From Planctomicrobium piriforme (GTDB lineage: Bacteria; Planctomycetota; Planctomycetia; Pirellulales; UBA1268), in NCBI GenBank assembly GCA_945869735.1, contig CAMBPQ010000009.1:1-64000 (forward strand): 64,000 bases of DNA, written 5' to 3'. This document shows, in pieces, positions 45,590 to 55,291 of this stretch. A program made the position numbers and the translations under genes. Position 1 is the first letter of the stretch; every line of letters starts with the position of its first letter. The notes below the pieces were generated by a model. It was not told the DNA's origin and did no database searches. It saw only the letters and a program-made list of their open reading frames with translations.

Positions 45590-47782
45590 TTACACGAGCC
45601 CCTGGCGTTTGCGGCCGATCCAGAACAGGCCCAGGAGCGTCACCAGCCCCGCGGCCACCAGCGGATGACTCCAAAACTGCAGCCGCCGGACCGCGGGGGG
45701 CGGGTCGGGAAGGGCCGCCAGCGAATCGACGAGTCCAGCGATCTCCTCGGGGCGCACCACGCGACCCCGTGTCAACTGGGCGATCTCGGCGAGCACCTCC
45801 GGCCGCGCCGCCTTGCCGATCCCCTCCTCGGCCGATCCCTGCACGAACAGCGACACTTCGAGCGTGTCGCCCGTCTCCCGGCAGGTGAGCACCACCGCGT
45901 GCATCCCCGGCTCCGTGGGCGCGAACGTCGCCGCGAACACACCCCACTCACCGTCGCCGCCCGGGGGCGTGAACCGCACCGTCTCGACGGCGCCCGACGG
46001 CGCCGTGATCCGCGCCAGCACTTCGCCCCGTGACAGCGGCTCACCGCTGGCCTCCGCCACGCGGGCATCCAGAGCGATCGTCTGGCCGAGCTCCGGCTGC
46101 TCCGGTGCGAACGACAGGCTCATGCGTTCACCCTTGGCCATGTTGCGGCGGTAGGCCATCCAGCGGACGACCTGTCCCCAGAAGCGATAATGGTATTTGT
46201 CCTCGACCCCCTTCCGCCAGCGCCACGCCCCGTCGGTGGCCATGTAGAGCACCTTGCCGGCGCCGAAGGTGCGGGTGACGAGCAGCGGGATCCGGCCATA
46301 CTCGTTGGTGGCGTCTTCGTGGACGGCGAGCACTTCGCTGCCAGCCTTGGCGCGGAGCACGGGGCCGTACCACTGGCCGCCCGGCAGGCTCTCCCAGACG
46401 GCGAGATTCTCTTGGGCGTTGTCGGCGAGCTTCGTGAGCAGGCTCTTGCGGCCCACCTCGGTGAGCACGAGACGCCGCGGGCCGTCGGATACGGTGCCAT
46501 CGGGACGCGCAGAATCGATCACCACCGGGCAGAGGTCTTCCAGCGGCGTGCCTGCGAGCGCTGCCTGCTCCCCACGCCAGCCCGGCATGAACACCAGACC
46601 GCTGGCCTGATACTCGACGAGCCCCTTCAGCAGCCGGCAGTCCTCGTCGGTGAGTTGGCCGTTGCCCACGCCCACGTCACCGAGGAACACCACGTCATAC
46701 CGCGAAAGCTCATCGAGCCTGGAGGGAAACTTCTGGATGTAGTCCTTGTTGCCGCCCCCCCGCTTCGTGAGACCCGGCTGGAAGAGAAGGCACGAGACGT
46801 CGATGCCCGGGTCGCGAGACAGCGCGTTGCGAAGATAGCGGTATTCCCACCGCGGCACGCTCTCGATGACGAGGACCTTGAGCTTCTCCTGCCGGATCGC
46901 GATCGGCGCGGTCCGCGTGTTGTTGTCCGGCAGGATCTCTCCCTGCTCCACCGGAATCGAGAGCGTGACGGTGTAGTCGCCCACCGCGGGAGGCGTCCAG
47001 TAGATCCAGTCGGTGACGGTGGACATCGCAGGGATCCGCACCTCCTTGACGAGGCTTTCGCCCGTCGACGGAGCGAGCGTCGCGACCACCACTCGCTCCG
47101 TTGGCAGCGACGAGACCACAGTAAAGGGCACGCGGACCGGCTTGCCCGCCACGCCCATCGTGGGGCAGTCGAGGCTCTGGAGATCGATGTCCGGTAGCTT
47201 CGTGGCGCTCCCCGCCGGCACGGCATAGACCGGCACCTGCGCGAGCCTGAGCGTCTGCGCCGCATCGAGCGGCGGCCGGCCCTTGTTCCAGTCACCGTCG
47301 GAGGCAAGCACCACCGCCCGCAGGGTCGCGTGTCGCTCGAGCGCCTGTTCGAGCGGCTCGCCCAGATCGGTGGCCGTGCCCGGCGGCCCCGGCGCGAACG
47401 GTTCCACCACCACGTCGAACCGTTCCGTGAGCGGCTTCCAGAACTCGCTCTCTGCGAGCGGCGCGATGATCTCGCGGCGGGTTCGCGGGCCGCCGGCCGA
47501 GACGACGTCCCTCGTGTCCATGCTCCGCGAGGCGTCGTGAAGCACTACCACGGTCGGCTTCTCATTTGGCCGGTACTCCTCCACCCACTCCGGCTGATTG
47601 AGCAGCACCACCACGAGGCCCGCGATCGCCAAGCGGAGCAGTTCGACCAGCCCCGTGCCGACGGCGAATCCGCTCCGCCGCCACGTCAGGAAGGCGACGA
47701 CGGCGACCGCCACCATGAGCGCCGCCGAGAGGCCGATCATCCACGGGGTCGTGAAGAACCGCACCGCTGTTTCCGAGTTCAT
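45590..47782 (-). CDS. Membrane VWA-type protein with glutamine-amidotransferase-like core
   Basis: The product has 730 residues. It has N-terminal membrane helices (WMIGLSAALMVAVAVVAFLT and LLRLAIAGLVVVLLN), then a von Willebrand A-like domain with a MIDAS-type motif (VVVLHDASRSMDTRD). A beta-sandwich region follows, and then a class I glutamine-amidotransferase-like fold (LKVLVIESVPRWEYRYLRNA, YDVVFLGDVGVGNGQLTDED, GLVEYQASGLVFMPGWRGEQ) without evident catalytic residues. A C-terminal membrane helix (PLVAAGLVTLLGLFWIG) ends the protein. It overlaps the batA-like gene by 4 bp (ATGA). It probably forms an inner-membrane complex with the other VWA proteins and MoxR. Confidence 0.85.
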   Translation of the reverse strand: MNSETAVRFFTTPWMIGLSAALMVAVAVVAFLTWRRSGFAVGTGLVELLRLAIAGLVVVLLNQPEWVEEYRPNEKPTVVVLHDASRSMDTRDVVSAGGPRTRREIIAPLAESEFWKPLTERFDVVVEPFAPGPPGTATDLGEPLEQALERHATLRAVVLASDGDWNKGRPPLDAAQTLRLAQVPVYAVPAGSATKLPDIDLQSLDCPTMGVAGKPVRVPFTVVSSLPTERVVVATLAPSTGESLVKEVRIPAMSTVTDWIYWTPPAVGDYTVTLSIPVEQGEILPDNNTRTAPIAIRQEKLKVLVIESVPRWEYRYLRNALSRDPGIDVSCLLFQPGLTKRGGGNKDYIQKFPSRLDELSRYDVVFLGDVGVGNGQLTDEDCRLLKGLVEYQASGLVFMPGWRGEQAALAGTPLEDLCPVVIDSARPDGTVSDGPRRLVLTEVGRKSLLTKLADNAQENLAVWESLPGGQWYGPVLRAKAGSEVLAVHEDATNEYGRIPLLVTRTFGAGKVLYMATDGAWRWRKGVEDKYHYRFWGQVVRWMAYRRNMAKGERMSLSFAPEQPELGQTIALDARVAEASGEPLSRGEVLARITAPSGAVETVRFTPPGGDGEWGVFAATFAPTEPGMHAVVLTCRETGDTLEVSLFVQGSAEEGIGKAARPEVLAEIAQLTRGRVVRPEEIAGLVDSLAALPDPPPAVRRLQFWSHPLVAAGLVTLLGLFWIGRKRQGLV

Positions 47783-49791
47783 GCCGCGGCCTCCACCGAC
47801 CCAACGCCCCGCGCAGCGGGCTGGGCGGCCGCCAGCCTCGGCAAGCCGAGGAGCCCCTCGCCGACAAGTGCCAACAGCATCGCGATCAGGAACGCCCGCC
47901 AGATCTCCCGCACGAGGCGGTCGGTGTCACCGGCGGTGCCGGCGATCCGGGCGAAGGAGAGCCCGCGAAAAAGCGTGTCGACCTGTTTGTCGGCCACCGC
48001 CAACGCGGCGTCCTCCGCGGCGGGACGGTTCACCGCCACGAGTCGGTCACCGGCGGCGAACACTCCCGCATGGAGGCCCGCCTCCGTCGACGGGGCGTTG
48101 GCTGCTCCCGCCCGCCGCGTCCACGGTGCGCCGGCCGCCGCGAGTGCGGCCGTGGCCGCCCCGGCGTCGGCTTGCCGCGCGTTGCCCAGCACCGCAAGCC
48201 CCCGGTCGATCGCCCGCTGCACCACCGCATAGAGCACGATGCCTTCCGCGGCGAGCGACGAGTCGCGGGGGGCGGGAGTCGTGCCACAGAACGTGATCGC
48301 GTCGGCGCGGCTCGACCGCGCCACCAGCGGTCCGCCCCCGGGAAGCGACGCCAGCGACACGGCGTCGCCTGCGAGGCTGCACGAACGACGGATCTCGACC
48401 TCGCCCAACGGCAGTGCCGTTCCCGCGAGCGTGTTGGCCAGGAGGTCCTGGTCGGTCCGCCACGATTCGGCCGTCACCGGCGTGCCGTGTGCCGTCCACT
48501 CGCCCCACACGCCGCCGGCGAACTCGGCCGCGGTCGGCCGATCGGGCGGGAAGAAGATGACCTGTCCGCCGCGGTCAACGAAGGCCTGCACGAACTCGGC
48601 ATCTCGGCCCTCGGGCAGCGGGGCCTGCCAGAGGAGGGCGGCGGCGGTGTCCCAGGACGCCGTGGCCAGCCCGGCCGGTGGAACCAGCTCGACGGTCGCC
48701 GCGGCCTTGTCGGGAGCGATGCCGGCGACGAGCTCGAGCACCCGCCCCGCGGCCGGATCCTCCGCGACCACCAGCGTCCGCCGCTCCGCGGGCGCGGCGT
48801 AAACGAAGAAAAAATCGTTGTCGGCTGGATTGGCGTCGGCGGAAATCGAGACCTTGCCCCAGCCCTTGGCCTCGGCCGAGCGCTCGAGCGGGATCACGTG
48901 GTTCGTGAGCACCGCTTCGCGGCCCGTCAGCTCCACGTCGACGGCACTGGTAACGCCACCGATCTCGAATCGCACCGGCAGCGTGCGACGATCGCCATCC
49001 TCCTGCCGCGACACGGCGAGAGTGACCACGAGCCGACGGTCGCGGCCGAGCGTCTCCAGCCGCACGCTCGACACGCGGAGGGCGACGTTGCCCGTGGCCG
49101 GCGCGGAATAGGCGAGAAACTGGAAGCGGACCTGCTGCGGCAGCTTGGTGAACGCGTCACGGATGCTGGCCCACGCACCGTCGTCGGGCCGCCAGTCGTT
49201 GGCCCGCTGGTCGGAGCAGATCCAGACCTCCGTCGTGCCCGCAGCGTTTTCGCGGATGAAGTCGTAGGCCGACTGGAGCAGGGCGGGCAGGTCGGCAGCC
49301 GCAGCGGTCGGCCCAGCCGTCGCCAGATCCGCGATCGCCTCCGATGAGGCCACCTCCTCTGGTCCCCGGACGGGATCGCTGACCACCAAAACGCGGCCCG
49401 CGCGGAGCGTGGCGAGCGAGTCGGCGAGCTGCCGGCGGCCGGGGTCGAGCTTCGACTCGCCACCGTCCGGGCCGCGGGCCTGCATGCTCGGGCTGCGATC
49501 GAGGACCACGATCGCCGAGTCGGGCCGGCCGCCGCCGGCCAACGCCAGCCAGCCCCGCGACAGGGGCCGGCCCACCGCGAGGATCACCGCCGCCACGGCG
49601 AGCATCCGCAGCAGCAAAATCAGCCAGTGCCGCAGCCGTGAGTAGCCCCGTGAGAGCGCCTTAGCCGCGAGCAGAAACTGCATCGCCGCCCACGGTACAG
49701 TCTGGAACCGCCGCTGGTTGATCAGATGGATGATCACCGGCAGCGCCGCCAGCGGCAGCGCCACCAGCACCCAGGGCTGGAGAAACGTCAT
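47779..49791 (-). CDS. BatA-domain VWA membrane protein
   Basis: This protein has 670 residues. The N-terminal BatA/aerotolerance-type segment is clear (LVALPLAALPVIIHLINQRR, FQTVPWAAMQFLLAA), with a second helix (LILLLRMLAVAAVILAVG). A von Willebrand A domain with an intact MIDAS motif (VVLDRSPSMQ) follows. A long extracytoplasmic beta-rich region (RVSSVRLETLGRDRRLVVTL, ADNDFFFVYAAPAERRTLVV) leads to a C-terminal membrane helix (IWRAFLIAMLLALVGEGLLG). It overlaps both neighbours by 4 bp. Bat proteins are thought to work with MoxR ATPases in envelope stress or protein maturation. Confidence 0.9.
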   Translation of the reverse strand: MTFLQPWVLVALPLAALPVIIHLINQRRFQTVPWAAMQFLLAAKALSRGYSRLRHWLILLLRMLAVAAVILAVGRPLSRGWLALAGGGRPDSAIVVLDRSPSMQARGPDGGESKLDPGRRQLADSLATLRAGRVLVVSDPVRGPEEVASSEAIADLATAGPTAAAADLPALLQSAYDFIRENAAGTTEVWICSDQRANDWRPDDGAWASIRDAFTKLPQQVRFQFLAYSAPATGNVALRVSSVRLETLGRDRRLVVTLAVSRQEDGDRRTLPVRFEIGGVTSAVDVELTGREAVLTNHVIPLERSAEAKGWGKVSISADANPADNDFFFVYAAPAERRTLVVAEDPAAGRVLELVAGIAPDKAAATVELVPPAGLATASWDTAAALLWQAPLPEGRDAEFVQAFVDRGGQVIFFPPDRPTAAEFAGGVWGEWTAHGTPVTAESWRTDQDLLANTLAGTALPLGEVEIRRSCSLAGDAVSLASLPGGGPLVARSSRADAITFCGTTPAPRDSSLAAEGIVLYAVVQRAIDRGLAVLGNARQADAGAATAALAAAGAPWTRRAGAANAPSTEAGLHAGVFAAGDRLVAVNRPAAEDAALAVADKQVDTLFRGLSFARIAGTAGDTDRLVREIWRAFLIAMLLALVGEGLLGLPRLAAAQPAARGVGSVEAAA

Positions 49792-50699
49792 CGCAGGCCC
49801 CTCCCGGACGCCCGACCCACCAGAAACCCTGCCACCGCCTGCTCGTAGGGCTCGCTGGTGAGAACGCGGTGGTAGTCGACGGCCGATTCCAGCACGATTC
49901 GCTTCATGTCGGCGAGGTAGGCCTGCACCGCCCTGTGGTAGCGGTCGGAGATGTCGATCGGGTCGGTGAAGATCGCCTCGCCCCCCTCCATGTCGAGAAA
50001 CCGCGTCGGTCGCTGGAACTGAAACGCGATCTCCTGCGGATCCAGCAGTTGGAAGGCGGCGACGTCGTGCCGGCGGAACCGCAGGTGGCTGAACGCCGAC
50101 GCCAGCGCCGCCGCATCACAGAACAGATCAGACACGATCACGACCACAGCGCGCTGCCGGATCGTCTCGGCCAACTCGTGGAGTACCTCCGGGAGCCGCG
50201 TCGGTCCTGCGGGCCTGACCTCGTCAAGCATGTCAAACGCAAGCCGGAGATGCGCTGCGTTGCGTCGCGGAGGGAGCGTCTGCACGATGCCGTCGGCCAC
50301 GCAGGAAATCCCGACCGCGTCGCCCTGCTGCGAGGCGAGGTACGCCAGCGCCCCGCAGATCCGCCGCGCGAAGTCGATCTTCGTCACCTCGCCTGACGCG
50401 AAGTTCATCGAGCCCGAGGTGTCGAGGACGAGGACGAGCCGCAGGTTGGTGTCTGCCTCGTACTCCTTGACGTAATGGCGGTCAGACCGGCCGAACGCCC
50501 GCCAGTCGAGCCGGCGAAGATCATCGCCCGGCACGTATTTACGGTATTCCGCAAACTCCACGCTCGAACCGCGGTGTGGGCTCGCATGCCGCCCCGACAC
50601 GCTGCCTACCATCGGACGCCGCGCGAGCAGGGGCACCGCGGAGAGCCTCGCGAGCACCTGCGGGTCGAGAAACGATCGCGGCTGACGGTCGGTGAACAT
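49788..50699 (-). CDS. DUF58 (VWA-like) protein
   Basis: This 303-residue protein has the DUF58 signature (GSSVEFAEYRKYVPGDDLRR, LDWRAFGRSDRHYVKEYEAD) followed by a VWA-type fold with MIDAS motif DTSGSMNF and SDLFCDAAALASAFSHLR. DUF58 proteins are the usual partners of MoxR ATPases. ATG 50699 is selected because upstream codons lack family similarity. It is 94 bp after moxR and overlaps batA (ATGA). Confidence 0.92.
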   Translation of the reverse strand: MFTDRQPRSFLDPQVLARLSAVPLLARRPMVGSVSGRHASPHRGSSVEFAEYRKYVPGDDLRRLDWRAFGRSDRHYVKEYEADTNLRLVLVLDTSGSMNFASGEVTKIDFARRICGALAYLASQQGDAVGISCVADGIVQTLPPRRNAAHLRLAFDMLDEVRPAGPTRLPEVLHELAETIRQRAVVVIVSDLFCDAAALASAFSHLRFRRHDVAAFQLLDPQEIAFQFQRPTRFLDMEGGEAIFTDPIDISDRYHRAVQAYLADMKRIVLESAVDYHRVLTSEPYEQAVAGFLVGRASGRGLR

Positions 50700-50793
50700 G
50701 CGGCTTACGGAAGATCCCAAAGGTGCGGTGCGCTGGATGGAATGCCCGGCGATCGAATAGGCCAAGGCCTTGTGGGGCTTGCTCCACGTGTTG

Positions 50794-51828
50794 TCAGCCC
50801 ACCTGCTCCTCGATGGTCTCCTTGACGAGGCGGGCGACGATCTGTTTGGCGTCGATTCCCTCGGCCTGCGCGGCGAACGTGGTGATCAGCCGGTGCGTGA
50901 GCACGGGTGCCGCCACCGCTTCAACGTCTTCGAGGCGGACCATGTAACTGCCAGAGATCGCGGCCCGCGACTTGGCACCGAGCACGAGGTTTTGCACGGC
51001 CCGCGGCCCGGCACCCCAGGAGACGAGCGGCTTGAGCCACGCCGGGGCCGAATCCCCCTTGGGCCGCGTCTTGCGGACGAGCTTCGCGGCGAACCGGTAG
51101 ATGTGGTCGGGCACTGGCACACGACGCACGAGTTGCTGGTAGTCGATGATCTCAGCCGCGGTCATCACGTGAGCCAGGGCGGGGGCCGGCTCGCCGGTCG
51201 TCGTCCGCGCGATCGCCACTTCCTCTTCCTCGTTTGGATAGTCGAGCTCGATCAGGAACATGAACCGGTCGAGCTGGGCCTCCGGCAGCGGATAGGTGCC
51301 TTCCTGCTCGACGGGGTTTTGTGTCGCGAGCACGAAGAACGGCGGGGCGAGTTGTGAGGTCTTGCCGACCACCGTCACCTTGTGCTCCTGCATCGCCTCG
51401 AGCATCGCCGCCTGCGTCTTGGGCGGTGCGCGGTTGATCTCGTCGGCGAGGACGATGTTCGCGAACACCGGACCGGGAACGAAGAGGAACTCCCGACGGC
51501 CGGCGGCCGTTTCCTGGAGGATGTCGGTGCCGGTGATATCCATCGGCATGAGGTCGGGGGTGAACTGGATGCGGCTGAACTTCAGCGAGACGGTTTCCGC
51601 GAGCTTGCTGACCAGGAGCGTTTTCGCGAGGCCCGGCACGCCCATCAAAAGCGCGTGTCCCCGGGCAAACAGACAGATCGTGAGCCGCTCGATCGTCTCC
51701 TCTTGGCCGATGATCACCCTGCCCAACTCCTGCTTGAGCCGCCCGTAGACGGAGCGCAGCCGGTCGAGCGCGGCCACGTCGTCGACATTGAGTTTGGTCG
51801 CTGGAGGAGACGCCGATGCGGTGATCAT
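50794..51828 (-). CDS. moxR: MoxR-family AAA+ ATPase
   Basis: MoxR ATPases are cytoplasmic AAA+ chaperones acting with VWA proteins. The 344 residues have Walker A (LLMGVPGLAKTLLVSKLAE), Walker B (IVLADEINRAPPKTQAAMLE), sensor 1 (FFVLATQNPVEQEGTYPLPE) and the arginine-finger and lid regions (AQLDRFMFLIELDYP). The ATG at 51828 has GAGG at 6 bp. It opens an operon of nine minus-strand genes reaching to 38380. The 134-bp gap upstream holds a terminator of the preceding glycan genes and therefore presumably also the operon promoter. Confidence 0.95.
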   Translation of the reverse strand: MITASASPPATKLNVDDVAALDRLRSVYGRLKQELGRVIIGQEETIERLTICLFARGHALLMGVPGLAKTLLVSKLAETVSLKFSRIQFTPDLMPMDITGTDILQETAAGRREFLFVPGPVFANIVLADEINRAPPKTQAAMLEAMQEHKVTVVGKTSQLAPPFFVLATQNPVEQEGTYPLPEAQLDRFMFLIELDYPNEEEEVAIARTTTGEPAPALAHVMTAAEIIDYQQLVRRVPVPDHIYRFAAKLVRKTRPKGDSAPAWLKPLVSWGAGPRAVQNLVLGAKSRAAISGSYMVRLEDVEAVAAPVLTHRLITTFAAQAEGIDAKQIVARLVKETIEEQVG

Positions 51829-51902
51829 GGAGTGCCTCTGGGATCCGCGGGGCAGGGACGGCCGTGCATCGACCGCCAACGACCGCACCGGAAAGATAAC
51901 TT

Positions 51903-51940
51903 AAAAAAAAGACGCCGTCTCGGTCGCCTCAGCCGCGACC
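51903..51940 (-). terminator. Rho-independent terminator of the glycosyltransferase operon
   Basis: Read on the minus strand, GGTCGC-GGCTGAG-GCGACC forms a 6-bp stem, followed by a shorter AGAC-GGC-GTCT hairpin and a run of eight T. It lies 23 bp after the last glycan gene of the 56.0-52.0 kb unit and 75 bp before moxR, separating the two units. Confidence 0.65.
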
Positions 51941-51962
51941 CCGAAATCATCCGTATTTCAGC

Positions 51963-53003
51963 CTACGCAGCGGCGCGGACGGCGGCTTTGTCGGCCACCC
52001 GCCCGGCGGGCCGCGGCGTGGCGGCGGGGGGAAAGAGCGTCCGCTCACGGTGCCGACCCGACACCGCGACCCAGACATCGAGGAGCCGCTCGACCGTCCG
52101 GTCACCGAACCGCCGGCGGCGGCCGTAGACGAGAATCTGACTCGGATTGAGAAACAGCCGGGACCGACCGCGGGCGATCAACTCGCGATGGAACGTCGCA
52201 TGCTCGAGATCGTCGGTGGCATAGCGGCCGGCTCGGTAGGCATCCATCGTGTAGATGCCGAGGCCGCCGAAGCACGAGGTGACGGGCACGAGGGGCTCAC
52301 CGCGGCCGTAGACGAGACCGCCGGCCGCGGACGTCGTCAGCGGCGTGAGGTCGTCGTCGAACCGCAACGCCCAGGTGTCGTACTGCCGCAGCGCGTTCAT
52401 GGTGAGATTGTCGCGGCGGTAGACAAGGCCATTCGAGCCGATGAAGTCCCAACCGTGATGGCCGAAACTGTTGGCGATGCCGTCGACGCTCCAACCGCCG
52501 AGGACGTCGAGGTCGATGAGGATTGTGAAATCGAAGCGACCACAGCGGGCAAGCACGTCCTGCTGGCAACGGTGGCGGTAGAGGGCCATCCGTTCCGCCC
52601 GCGCGAGGCAGCGGGTGGTGGGATTGACGGGGTCGCTGAGATCGTCACAGGTGATGTGCACCCGGGAATTGGACCGCGTCCATCCCCGCAGGACAGGCCG
52701 GGTGTCATCGATCGAATCGTTCTCGTAGACGAAGACGCGGTAGTCGGCGAACCACCGGCCCAGGTCCTCGATGCGTCGGATGGCCAGCGGCAGGACGCCG
52801 CCGACGTTCCGGGCCAGACCCGCAATCGCGACCCGCGACTCCCCCATAGCGGCGTAGCCGCGGCGGCAGGCGAGCTGAAAGTCGTCGCCGGTTCCCATGA
52901 CCGGAGGGAACGCGTGCTCGGGAAACATGCTGCCCAGGAAATCGGCTTCTTCGGTCTGCGGCAACGGGGCACGGCGGATGCGGTAGCAGGTTTGCGTCTT
53001 CAT
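51963..53003 (-). CDS. Probable glycosyltransferase (GT-A-like, possibly capsule mannosyltransferase type)
   Basis: This 346-residue soluble protein starts with a Rossmann-like segment (ESRVAIAGLARNVGGVLPLA), then YRVFVYENDSIDDTRPVLRG, as in enzymes that use nucleotide sugars. FTILIDLDVLGGWSVDGIAN supplies a DxD-type acidic pair, and GWDFIGSNGLVYRR and CFGGLGIYTMDAYRAGRY look like acceptor-site segments. The pattern resembles CAP59-type mannosyltransferases, a motif-level match only. The start overlaps the stop of the GT4 gene (ATGA); it is the last gene of the unit. Confidence 0.68.
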   Translation of the reverse strand: MKTQTCYRIRRAPLPQTEEADFLGSMFPEHAFPPVMGTGDDFQLACRRGYAAMGESRVAIAGLARNVGGVLPLAIRRIEDLGRWFADYRVFVYENDSIDDTRPVLRGWTRSNSRVHITCDDLSDPVNPTTRCLARAERMALYRHRCQQDVLARCGRFDFTILIDLDVLGGWSVDGIANSFGHHGWDFIGSNGLVYRRDNLTMNALRQYDTWALRFDDDLTPLTTSAAGGLVYGRGEPLVPVTSCFGGLGIYTMDAYRAGRYATDDLEHATFHRELIARGRSRLFLNPSQILVYGRRRRFGDRTVERLLDVWVAVSGRHRERTLFPPAATPRPAGRVADKAAVRAAA

Positions 53004-54427
53004 CGGGGAACCGGGTAGGTGAGCGCGAGGTTCATGGCCGAGTGGCGTGTGAAGCGCCGCAGCCGGCGGAACAGGCCGCGGCCAAGGATGGAGGCGACGG
53101 CCGGGGTCATCCCGAGCGGCCTGACGGCGCCCTGGCCGCCGCCCCCGGTGTGGCGGTCGATGAGAGTTTCAGCGAGCTCGAGAAACCGGCCGGCGACGTG
53201 CCGCGCTTCCCAGTCAGCCGTAGCCCGCGCGCGTGCCCGCGTCGCAGCCGCGGCGACGGCGCTGCCGTCACGGGCCAGGCGTGCGAGAATCTTACCGGCG
53301 GCGACGGCATCGCCCCACGGCACGAGCCAGCCATCGACGCCGTCGTCGATCATCTCCGGCAGTCCGCCGACGGCCGTGCCCACCACGGGCACGCCGCAGG
53401 CCATCGCCTCCATCACGGTGTTGGGCAGGTTGTCCGCGCGGGTCATGGTGAGGTGGATGTCGCTGGCGTGAACCGCTTCGATGACCCCCGATTCGTCGAG
53501 CGTGCCGAGATGCCGCACCTGGACACCCTCGATCGTGGCCTTGCCAGCCCCGTAGGTGAGCACGAAGGGAGACGGCCCCGTATGCCGGGCATCGTGGAGC
53601 AGCGCGGCCATCGCCGCGATCGCAGCCACAGCCTCGCGGGCGCCCTTGCGGGCTTCGTCAAGCGACACACTGCCGATCAGAATACCCAGCCCTTCCTCGG
53701 GCAGGCCGAGCCGGCGCCGAACCGCCCGCCGGTCGACTGCTGGCACATACCGCTCGAGGTCGATGCCGTTGGGAATCACGTGGATCTCGTGCACCCGTCG
53801 ATCGAACACGCTCGACCGCGCGAGCTCTCCGGCAAGCCAGCGGCTACCGCTCACAAACACGAGGGGCACGCCCCGCAGCCGGCGGATGGCGAGGGACAAG
53901 GCGCGGCGGGGCGACTCCGCAAAGGCCGCAGAGAGCTGCGGGCACGAGTGGCAGCCGGCGGTAAAGCCGTCGCACCCGAAGGCGTAATGGCAGCCGCCCG
54001 TGAAGGCCCGCTGGTCGTGCAGCGTCCAGATCACGGGCTTGCCTGAGTCGACAAGCCGCCGAATCGACTCGGGTCCCAAGAATCCTGCAACCCAGTGGAC
54101 GTTCACGAGGTCGGCCGCCGCCACGGCAGGATGAGCCGACACGTCCCACGCCGGCCAGTCGGTGGTGAACATGGTGTTACTGACGTCGGAGCGTGCGTGC
54201 CTGACGATCCGCCGCACGCGCCGCTCGAGCGGCACCCGTTCTCCGACCACGGAGGCGCGGGTGACCACGTCGACCTCGGCACCCCGGGCACGCAGACCCG
54301 CCGCCAGACGCTCCATTGCGATCGCGGCCCCGCCCGCATGGCCGCCCTGCGTGCTCAGGCAGGCAACGCGGATTGCTGCCGCGCCGTCCGAGCCAGAAAG
54401 GAAGCCGCGAGCCGGCTGCGTGATCAT
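53000..54427 (-). CDS. Glycosyltransferase family 4 protein
   Basis: This 475-residue GT-B enzyme has the N-terminal donor/acceptor domain (RVACLSTQGGHAGGAAIAME, LVNVHWVAGFLGPESIRRLV, VIWTLHDQRAFTGGCHYAFG) and the C-terminal GT4 domain with IHVIPNGIDLERYVPAVDR and LTMTRADNLPNTVMEAMACG followed by VPVVGTAVGGLPEMI, containing the EX7E-type motif. The Cys-rich GCHYAFGCDGFTAGCHSC stretch is typical of one GT4 subgroup. ATG 54427 overlaps the methyltransferase stop. It takes part in assembly of an extracellular or surface polysaccharide; sugar and linkage are unknown. Confidence 0.9.
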   Translation of the reverse strand: MITQPARGFLSGSDGAAAIRVACLSTQGGHAGGAAIAMERLAAGLRARGAEVDVVTRASVVGERVPLERRVRRIVRHARSDVSNTMFTTDWPAWDVSAHPAVAAADLVNVHWVAGFLGPESIRRLVDSGKPVIWTLHDQRAFTGGCHYAFGCDGFTAGCHSCPQLSAAFAESPRRALSLAIRRLRGVPLVFVSGSRWLAGELARSSVFDRRVHEIHVIPNGIDLERYVPAVDRRAVRRRLGLPEEGLGILIGSVSLDEARKGAREAVAAIAAMAALLHDARHTGPSPFVLTYGAGKATIEGVQVRHLGTLDESGVIEAVHASDIHLTMTRADNLPNTVMEAMACGVPVVGTAVGGLPEMIDDGVDGWLVPWGDAVAAGKILARLARDGSAVAAAATRARARATADWEARHVAGRFLELAETLIDRHTGGGGQGAVRPLGMTPAVASILGRGLFRRLRRFTRHSAMNLALTYPVPR

Positions 54428-55254
54428 GGCCGCACCGCTTCCATAAAGAGCGAGTCGGGCTTGTGCGGCCGAGCCTCGGCGTCGGCATCGAGTTCGTACC
54501 CGGCAAATCCGGGGATCGACGATTCGGCCGGGCCAACGCGGCGGGCCGCAGTGAAGCCGGTGGCGGCCAACATGTCGGCGAGCGAGATGCGGTCGTACAT
54601 CCACTGGTGCCGCTCGCCGCGCGCGGCGAACCGCAGGGCCTCGCGGGCCGCGCCGGGCTCTACCATGAGAATCGAACCGGGAGCAGCGGCCGCCGTGCCG
54701 TCGCGGGCGCGGTCGCCGGCCAGCGCCGTCATCGCGGCGGTTGCCTCGGCGCCCAACCGCGACTCGATCAGGTCGCGGCACGGGATCGGATCGCACGACC
54801 ACCAGCGGCGCATGATTCCGCCGGATCGGCCACGAACGAGCTGGTCGAGCAGTTCGACCGTCATCCACCGATGCCGCCAGCGGGCTTCCTCTCCGCCGTT
54901 CGGCACCGCGTCGAGGCTGCCGAGATAGGCCCGCACGATGCCCTCGAGGTCTGGAACCACGATCCGCACGATGCCGCCGGGCGCGAGCACCCGATGTGCC
55001 TCTCGCAAGAGACGATCAGCCTCGACGGGTGCGAGATGCTCGATCACATGCGACGCGTAGACCGCCGTGAACGACGCCGCAGCGAAGGGGAGCGGCCGCC
55101 GAAGATCGACCGCCAGGACATCGGCTGCAGATGGCACGAGGTCGGCGTTGGTCCAGTTGGGATGGTGGCGGCGGCCGCAGCCGAGGTTGAGCAGCGGCTT
55201 CACCGCAGCCGCCGGCCGGCGGCCACGCATGGCGAGCGTCGATAACTGCAGCAT
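54424..55254 (-). CDS. Class I SAM-dependent methyltransferase in the glycan cluster
   Basis: The protein has 276 residues, with motif I LLNLGCGRRHHPNWTNADL, an acidic motif II (VLAVDLRRPLPFAAASFTAV) and HVIEHLAPVEADRLLREAHR, then VLAPGGIVRIVVPDLEGIVR, the pattern of small-molecule or sugar methyltransferases (Methyltransf_11 type). GGAG lies 8 bp before the ATG. It is 37 bp downstream of the TylF-like gene and overlaps the GT4 gene, so the methyltransferase probably decorates the same glycan. Confidence 0.88.
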   Translation of the reverse strand: MLQLSTLAMRGRRPAAAVKPLLNLGCGRRHHPNWTNADLVPSAADVLAVDLRRPLPFAAASFTAVYASHVIEHLAPVEADRLLREAHRVLAPGGIVRIVVPDLEGIVRAYLGSLDAVPNGGEEARWRHRWMTVELLDQLVRGRSGGIMRRWWSCDPIPCRDLIESRLGAEATAAMTALAGDRARDGTAAAAPGSILMVEPGAAREALRFAARGERHQWMYDRISLADMLAATGFTAARRVGPAESSIPGFAGYELDADAEARPHKPDSLFMEAVRP

Positions 55255-55291
55255 GTCGTCTTCTCCAGTATCCGTTCGCTGGGCGCCGCCC

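Noticed and set aside
45513-45947. N-terminal extension of the 1176-residue membrane protein
   Set aside because: The upstream frame overlaps the VWA gene and is Arg/Gly-rich; a strong ribosome-binding site supports ATG 45512.
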